From Aeromonas caviae (lineage in GTDB: Bacteria > Pseudomonadota > Gammaproteobacteria > Enterobacterales > Aeromonadaceae): a stretch of DNA of 64,000 nucleotides. How positions within the stretch are numbered: the first letter of the stretch is position 1; each line of letters starts with the position of its first letter. Below, in pieces: positions 59,084 to 64,000 of this stretch. The stretch spans positions 145,668-209,667 of the forward strand of contig NZ_CDBK01000044.1 of NCBI RefSeq assembly GCF_000819785.1, read 5' to 3'. Both the position numbers and the translations under genes were made by a program. The notes under the pieces are model-generated. The model was given only the letters and a program-made list of their open reading frames with translations. It did not search any database and had not been told where the DNA came from.

Positions 59084-59942
59084 ATCACCCCTTGCGACCC
59101 TCAAATACTTCTCCACCCTGCTGGTCTTTGCCCTGGCGCTGGTGTCGCTCTGGTGGCTGTGGAACGACTACATGCAGGGTCCCTGGACCCGGGATGGCAA
59201 GGTGAGGGCCGAGCTGGTCAGCATCACGCCCCAGGTGTCGGGCAAGATCGTCAGGATAGGGGTCAAGGACAACCAGCTGGTGAAGACGGGGGACCTGCTC
59301 TTCACCCTGGATCCCGAGCCCTATCGCATCGCGCTGGACAACGCCAGCGCGGCCCTGGCCAAGGCCAGGTCGGATCTCGACAAGGCGGAGCACGAGGCGA
59401 ACCGTCGCCAGAGCCTCTCCCGCACTGTCATCTCCGCCGAGGCGGTGGATGAATCCAGGCTCAATGCCCAGGCGATGAAGGCGGCCTATGAGGTGGCCCA
59501 AGCCAATCTGGAGCAGGCCAGATGGTCCCTTGCCCGGACCGAGGTCCATGCCGCGAGCGACGGCTACATCACCAATCTGCAGGCCAGGGTCGGCAACTAC
59601 GCCACCGCCGGGGTGCCCCTGGTGGCCCTGATAGACACCCACTCCTTCTATGTGCAGGGCTATTTCGAAGAGACCAAGCTCAGGCACATCGCCCCCGGCA
59701 AACCGGCCGAGGTGGTGCTCTACAGCGGGGATCGGGTACTCAGGGGGGAGGTGGAAAGCATAGGGCGCGCCATTCACGATCAGAGCCTGGAAGGCAGCGA
59801 GGGGCTGCTGCTCGACGTCAAGCCGAACGTGCCCTGGGTGCGCCTGGCCCAGCGGGTGCCGGTGCGGATCAGGCTGCTGGCGATTCCCCCGGATCTGGTC
59901 TTGATCGCGGGCACGACCTGTACCATCACCATAGGGGACTAG
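59076..59942 (+). CDS. aaeA: Membrane fusion protein, AaeA/HlyD type
   Basis: A 288-residue periplasmic adaptor: one N-terminal membrane anchor (KYFSTLLVFALALVSLWWLWNDYM), a lipoyl/biotinyl-like half (VSITPQVSGKIVRIGVKDNQLVKTGDLLFTLDPEPYR), a helical hairpin around residues 85-145, and a barrel domain. It pairs with AaeB to make a pump for p-hydroxybenzoate-like aromatic acids in E. coli. Overlaps aaeX by eight bases and lies one base before aaeB, so translation is coupled. Confidence 0.88.
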   Translation: MAKSPLATLKYFSTLLVFALALVSLWWLWNDYMQGPWTRDGKVRAELVSITPQVSGKIVRIGVKDNQLVKTGDLLFTLDPEPYRIALDNASAALAKARSDLDKAEHEANRRQSLSRTVISAEAVDESRLNAQAMKAAYEVAQANLEQARWSLARTEVHAASDGYITNLQARVGNYATAGVPLVALIDTHSFYVQGYFEETKLRHIAPGKPAEVVLYSGDRVLRGEVESIGRAIHDQSLEGSEGLLLDVKPNVPWVRLAQRVPVRIRLLAIPPDLVLIAGTTCTITIGD

Positions 59943-59943
59943 A

Positions 59944-61947
59944 GTGATCCTCTCGCTCTGGCGCCAGACCCCCTGGGGCAAGGCCAACGGCGGCCAGTGG
60001 CGCTACGCCCTGCGCAATACCCTGGCCATGTGCCTGTCACTCTGGCTGGCGTTCGTGCTGCAACTCGACTCCCCCTACTGGGCCATGACCTCCGCCGCCG
60101 TGGTGAGCTTTCCCACCGTGGGGGGCGTCATCAGCAAGAGCCTGGGGCGGGTGATGGGCAGCCTCATCGGCGCCATGGCGGCGGTGATGATCACCGGCCT
60201 TGGCATCGGTGATCCCTGGCTCTTCAGCCTGCTTATCGCCCTCTGGCTGGGGGGTTGCACCTACATCTCCAACCACCATCAGAACAACGTCTCCTACGGT
60301 TTCGCCCTGGCGGGCTATACCGCCGCCATCATCGCCTTCTCCTGCGTCAACCTGACCGACCCGCAACATATCTTCGACATCGCCCAGGCCCGGGTGAGCG
60401 AGGTGATCGTCGGCATCCTCTGCGGCGGCCTGATGATGATGATCCTGCCGAGTTTCTCCGATGGCGAGACTCTGCTGGACTCCCTTGGCAAGAGCCAGAC
60501 CCGGCTGCTGGAACATGCCCAGCTGCTCTGGCTCGGGGAGACGGGCGCCGATGTGCGCACCGCCCACGAGGGGGTGATCGGTCAGATCCTCACCCTGAAC
60601 GTGCTGCGCATCCAGGCCGTCTGGAGCCACCACCGCCTGCGTCGCCACAACCAGTTGCTGAACTATCTGCTCCATCGCCAGCTGAGGATGGTCAGCCTCA
60701 TCTCGGGGCTGCGCCGCATGCAGCAACACTGGCCAGAGGACGCCGTCGACCCGGCCCCCATGCTGGCCGCCGTGCTGCGGGAGCTGGGACAGGGGGGCTG
60801 CGACAAGCTGCGCATTGCCCGCCTGATGGCGCCCTTCGTGGCCCGTTCGGGGGATGATTATCGCTGTCAGGCCTTCTGGCTGCGGCTGCGCCACTTCTGC
60901 TGGAGCTACCTGGAGTGTCAGCGCTGGCTGGAAAGGCTGGCCCGCCACGATGGCCAGGAGTGGCCGGCGCCGCCGCGCCACAGCTCTCTGACCAGCCACA
61001 CCGACGGCCTGGAGGCGGCCTACAACGGGGGGCGTACCTTCCTCTGCGTGATGCTGGGCTGCACCTTCTGGATCCACAGCCAGTGGGATGCGGGCGCTGC
61101 GGCCCTGACCCTGCTCGCCATCTGCTGCGTGCTCTATTCCGCCACCCCGGCCCCGGCCAAGGGGGCCCAGACCATGCTCAAGGCCATCGTGCTGCTCAGC
61201 TTTATCTGCTTCGGGGTCAAGTTCGGGCTGATGATCCGCATCGACGACTTCTGGATCTTCTGCGCCCTGCTGTTCCCCGCTCTCATCACCCTGCAACTGC
61301 TGAAATTGCAGCGACCCCAGGGGGCGGCGCTCTGGGGCCAGCTCATCGTGCTGCTCGGCTCCTTCCTCGCCATCACCAATCCGCCGAGCTACGACTACCT
61401 CGCCTTCGTCAACAGCAGCCTTGCCCAGGCACTGGGGGTGATGAGCGCAGGGCTGGCGTTCCAGCTGCTGCGACCTAGCTCGGATCGGCGCAAGAGCCGC
61501 CGCCTGATGCATCGTCTGCGGCGTGATTTCGTGGACCAGCTGGCCCCGGCCCCGCAGCAGAGCGAGGGGGAGTTTGAATCCCGGGTCTATCACGCGGTGA
61601 GCCAGCTCAGCCAGAGTCAGGATCAGGGGGCCCGGCTCTGGGTGCTGCGCTGGGGCGTGGTGCTGCTCAATTGCAGCCACATCGTCTGGCAGCTCAGGCT
61701 CTGGCGCAGCCGGGATCCGGCCCTCTATCTGGTGCGGGACGGCTGTCTGCGCTGCCTGAAAGGCATTCTGACCGAAGGGGGCGTGCAGCACGAGACCCTG
61801 GGGCGCACCCTGGCGGAGCTGGACCGCATCAGCCAGGGGCTGGGGGAACATGCAGACCCGGCGGCCCGGGCTCTGGCGGGGCTGGTGTGGCGACTCCACT
61901 GCTCCCTCTCCCAGCTTGTGCAGGCCCTGCCCGGGGAACCCGCCTGA
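59944..61947 (+). CDS. aaeB: Aromatic acid efflux pump subunit AaeB-type (FUSC family)
   Basis: A 667-residue FUSC-family membrane protein with two sets of five to six helices (about 25-170 and 355-500) separated by large cytosolic parts. SPYWAMTSAAVVSFPTVGGVISKSLGRVMGSLIGA is the family's opening. It is the transport partner of the AaeA-like adaptor. Start GTG 59944 with the aaeA stop one base away. No AaeR-type LysR regulator is adjacent, unlike E. coli. Confidence 0.88.
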   Translation: MILSLWRQTPWGKANGGQWRYALRNTLAMCLSLWLAFVLQLDSPYWAMTSAAVVSFPTVGGVISKSLGRVMGSLIGAMAAVMITGLGIGDPWLFSLLIALWLGGCTYISNHHQNNVSYGFALAGYTAAIIAFSCVNLTDPQHIFDIAQARVSEVIVGILCGGLMMMILPSFSDGETLLDSLGKSQTRLLEHAQLLWLGETGADVRTAHEGVIGQILTLNVLRIQAVWSHHRLRRHNQLLNYLLHRQLRMVSLISGLRRMQQHWPEDAVDPAPMLAAVLRELGQGGCDKLRIARLMAPFVARSGDDYRCQAFWLRLRHFCWSYLECQRWLERLARHDGQEWPAPPRHSSLTSHTDGLEAAYNGGRTFLCVMLGCTFWIHSQWDAGAAALTLLAICCVLYSATPAPAKGAQTMLKAIVLLSFICFGVKFGLMIRIDDFWIFCALLFPALITLQLLKLQRPQGAALWGQLIVLLGSFLAITNPPSYDYLAFVNSSLAQALGVMSAGLAFQLLRPSSDRRKSRRLMHRLRRDFVDQLAPAPQQSEGEFESRVYHAVSQLSQSQDQGARLWVLRWGVVLLNCSHIVWQLRLWRSRDPALYLVRDGCLRCLKGILTEGGVQHETLGRTLAELDRISQGLGEHADPAARALAGLVWRLHCSLSQLVQALPGEPA

Positions 61948-62060
61948 TCCCGGGCGGGGAGGCCGGAGCCCCTCTGGATCACCCTTTGCGAGCGCCCCAT
62001 TTGTCCCGGGCCCTCCCAGCGAGTAAGATTCCCCCCAAACGTCAATTCGCAAGGCCCTCC

Positions 62061-63971
62061 ATGTCCACTCAATACAATGCGGATGCCATTGAGGTCCTCA
62101 ATGGCCTTGAACCGGTGCGTCGCCGCCCCGGCATGTACACCGACACCACCCGGCCCAATCACCTCGGCCAGGAGGTCATCGACAACAGCGTCGACGAGGC
62201 GCTGGCGGGTCACGCCCGCAATCTGGAGGTGATCCTGCACGAGGATCAGTCCCTCGAGGTGATCGACGACGGTCGCGGCATGCCGGTGGACATCCACCCG
62301 GAGGAAGGGGTCTCCGGCGTGGAGCTGATCCTCTGCAAGCTGCACGCGGGGGGCAAGTTCTCCAACAAGAACTATCAGTTCTCCGGCGGCTTGCACGGGG
62401 TGGGGATCTCCGTGGTGAACGCCCTCTCCGATCGGGTCGAGGTGACGGTGCGCCGGGACGGCCAGGTCTATGACATCGCCTTCGAGCGGGGCGACAAGGT
62501 GTCTGATCTGACCATCACCGGCACCTGCGGCCGTCGCAACACCGGCACCCGGGTGCGCTTCTGGCCAGAGGCGCGCTACTTCGATTCGCCGCGCTTCTCG
62601 GTCTCCAAGCTCGAGCACCTGCTCAAAGCCAAGGCCGTGCTCTGCCCGGGCCTCACCATCAAGTTCCTCGACAAGAACACCGGCATCAAGTTGGAGTGGT
62701 GCTATGAAGACGGCCTCAAGGATTACCTCATCGATGCGGTCAAGCAGTTCACCTGCCTGCCGGAGCAGCCCTTCGTCGGCTCTTTCAGCTCCGAGCAGTC
62801 GGCGGTGGACTGGGCCCTGTGCTGGTTGCCGGAAGGGGGCGAGTGCCTCGCCGAATCCTATGTGAACCTCATTCCCACCGCGCTCGGTGGCACTCATGTC
62901 AACGGCCTGCGCCAGGGGCTGCTCGACGCCATGCGCGAGTTCTGCGAGTTCCGCAACCTCTTGCCCCGCGGGGTCAAGCTCACCCCGGAAGACATCTGGG
63001 ATCGCTGCGCCTACATCCTCTCCATCAAGATGCAGGACCCGCAGTTTGCCGGCCAGACCAAGGAGCGACTGTCGTCCCGCCAGAGCTCGGCCTTCGTGTC
63101 GGGCGTGGTGAAGGATGCCTTCAGCCTTTACTTGAACAGCAACACCGAGCTGGCCGAACAGCTGGCGGAGCTCTGCATCTCCAGCGCCCAGCGCCGGATG
63201 CGCGCCGCCAAGACGGTGGTGCGCAAGAAGATAACGCAAGGCCCGGCCCTGCCCGGCAAGCTCACCGACTGCGGCTGCGCCGATCCCATGCAGGGGGAGC
63301 TCTTCCTGGTGGAGGGTGACTCCGCGGGCGGCAGTGCCAAGCAGGCGCGCGACCGCGAGTTTCAGGCCATCATGCCGCTTCGCGGCAAGATCCTGAACAC
63401 CTGGGAGGTGGAGGCCGGTCAGGTGCTCGCCTCGCAAGAAGTGCACGACATCTCGGTGGCCATCGGGCTTGACCCCGACTCCGACGACCTCTCCGGCCTG
63501 CGCTACGGCAAGGTGTGCATCCTGGCGGATGCGGACTCGGACGGTCTGCACATCGCCACCCTGCTCTGCGCCCTCTTTGTGAAGCACTTCCGCACGCTGG
63601 TGGAGAAGGGCCATGTCTATGTGGCCATGCCGCCCCTCTATCGTATCGACATCGGCAAGGAGGTCTTCTATGCCCTCGACGAGGACGAGAAGAACGGCGT
63701 GCTGCAACGGGTCGAAGCCGAGAAGAAGAAGGGCAAGGTGATGGTGACCCGATTCAAGGGGCTGGGTGAGATGAACCCCAAGCAGTTGCGAGAAACCACC
63801 ATGGATCCCAACACCCGCCGTCTGGTGCAGCTCACCATGGGCGCGGAAGGGGGGGCAGAAGGGGAAGATGGGGACGAGACCCTGCAACTGATGGACATGC
63901 TGCTGGCCAAGAAGCGCGCTGGTGATCGTCGCGAATGGCTGGAAGAGAAGGGCAACCTCGCCATCATCTAA
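62061..63971 (+). CDS. parE: DNA topoisomerase IV subunit B
   Basis: A 636-residue type IIA subunit. The GHKL ATPase shows EVIDNSVDEALAGHA, DDGRGMPVDIHP and GLHGVGISVVNALS; the transducer ends with KMQDPQFAGQTKERLSS, and the TOPRIM domain has ELFLVEGDSAGGSAKQARDREFQAIMPLRGKILN with the metal-binding DSD (LADADSDGLHIA). With ParC it decatenates daughter chromosomes. ATG 62061 gives E. coli length (630) within a few residues; the region upstream in frame is aaeB sequence. The gene is complete; parC should follow just outside the window. Confidence 0.97.
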   Translation: MSTQYNADAIEVLNGLEPVRRRPGMYTDTTRPNHLGQEVIDNSVDEALAGHARNLEVILHEDQSLEVIDDGRGMPVDIHPEEGVSGVELILCKLHAGGKFSNKNYQFSGGLHGVGISVVNALSDRVEVTVRRDGQVYDIAFERGDKVSDLTITGTCGRRNTGTRVRFWPEARYFDSPRFSVSKLEHLLKAKAVLCPGLTIKFLDKNTGIKLEWCYEDGLKDYLIDAVKQFTCLPEQPFVGSFSSEQSAVDWALCWLPEGGECLAESYVNLIPTALGGTHVNGLRQGLLDAMREFCEFRNLLPRGVKLTPEDIWDRCAYILSIKMQDPQFAGQTKERLSSRQSSAFVSGVVKDAFSLYLNSNTELAEQLAELCISSAQRRMRAAKTVVRKKITQGPALPGKLTDCGCADPMQGELFLVEGDSAGGSAKQARDREFQAIMPLRGKILNTWEVEAGQVLASQEVHDISVAIGLDPDSDDLSGLRYGKVCILADADSDGLHIATLLCALFVKHFRTLVEKGHVYVAMPPLYRIDIGKEVFYALDEDEKNGVLQRVEAEKKKGKVMVTRFKGLGEMNPKQLRETTMDPNTRRLVQLTMGAEGGAEGEDGDETLQLMDMLLAKKRAGDRREWLEEKGNLAII

Positions 63972-64000
63972 AGCGAGTCGCAAGTACCCCACCCTGGCCC

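Noticed and set aside
61725..63992. 755-codon minus-strand frame over aaeB and parE
   Set aside because: Fully antisense to parE, which has all topoisomerase motifs; translation is His/Gly/Leu-rich and matches nothing.
1..64000. CRISPR arrays, tRNA or rRNA genes, insertion sequences, prophage
   Set aside because: No regularly spaced direct repeats, no tRNA-like cloverleaf with CCA end, no transposase or integrase frames were seen.

Overview
The window is a chromosomal core segment of an Aeromonas species. The evidence is a quorum-sensing pair that closely matches the AhyI/AhyR proteins of A. hydrophila as I remember them, an argP (formerly iciA) gene beside ahyI as described for that genus, GC-rich coding sequence throughout, and extensive enterobacteria-like gene order. 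I saw no rRNA, tRNA, insertion sequence, prophage or CRISPR array. Species cannot be fixed from the sequence alone.

Layout. 0-5 kb: an MgtC-like membrane protein, an ATP-grasp ligase of the RimK/RLAN type divergent from a GNAT acetyltransferase and a small zinc-ribbon membrane protein, the dehydrogenase YdfG, and two genes of unknown function. 5-11 kb: aldehyde reductase YqhD, a GST, the O-acetylhomoserine sulfhydrylase MetY, and an sgrR gene divergent from a 58-codon ORF that looks like SgrT. 11-19 kb: a secreted lipase with an unusual foldase, an iron-regulated-looking TPR gene plus sodA, SanA, and a large M9 collagenase. 19-27 kb: the complete menaquinone operon menF-D-H-B-C-E with menA divergent. 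27-36 kb: PepSY proteins, DbpA helicase, NupC, a cytochrome b561-like protein, YaiI, ZntB and a small MscS channel. 36-45 kb: a CPA-type antiporter, the mannitol operon mtlA-mtlD-mtlR behind a long CRP-site-rich leader, and RNase II. 44.8-48.4 kb: argP, ahyI, ahyR, argO. 48-53 kb: CpdB-type nucleotidase, LpxL and HldE (envelope lipid A and heptose synthesis). 53-64 kb: tolC, nudF, yqiB, cpdA, yqiA and parE in the same order as E. coli, but with five genes (NUDIX, GFA family, and an AaeX/AaeA/AaeB-like efflux set) placed between yqiA and parE.

How they work together. The region mixes respiratory and central metabolism (menaquinone, mannitol, nucleosides), envelope assembly and efflux, secreted hydrolases (lipase, collagenase) and density sensing. 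Three regulatory points stand out: an SgrT-like small ORF unexplained by standard annotation; a strong intrinsic terminator with a second hairpin on the + strand between argP and ahyI, where no + strand gene ends, which suggests an undescribed small RNA; and several clean operator-like palindromes (upstream of the GNAT gene, nupC, ahyR and nudF). Starts were chosen by ribosome-binding sites and family length, so several differ from the longest open frame.
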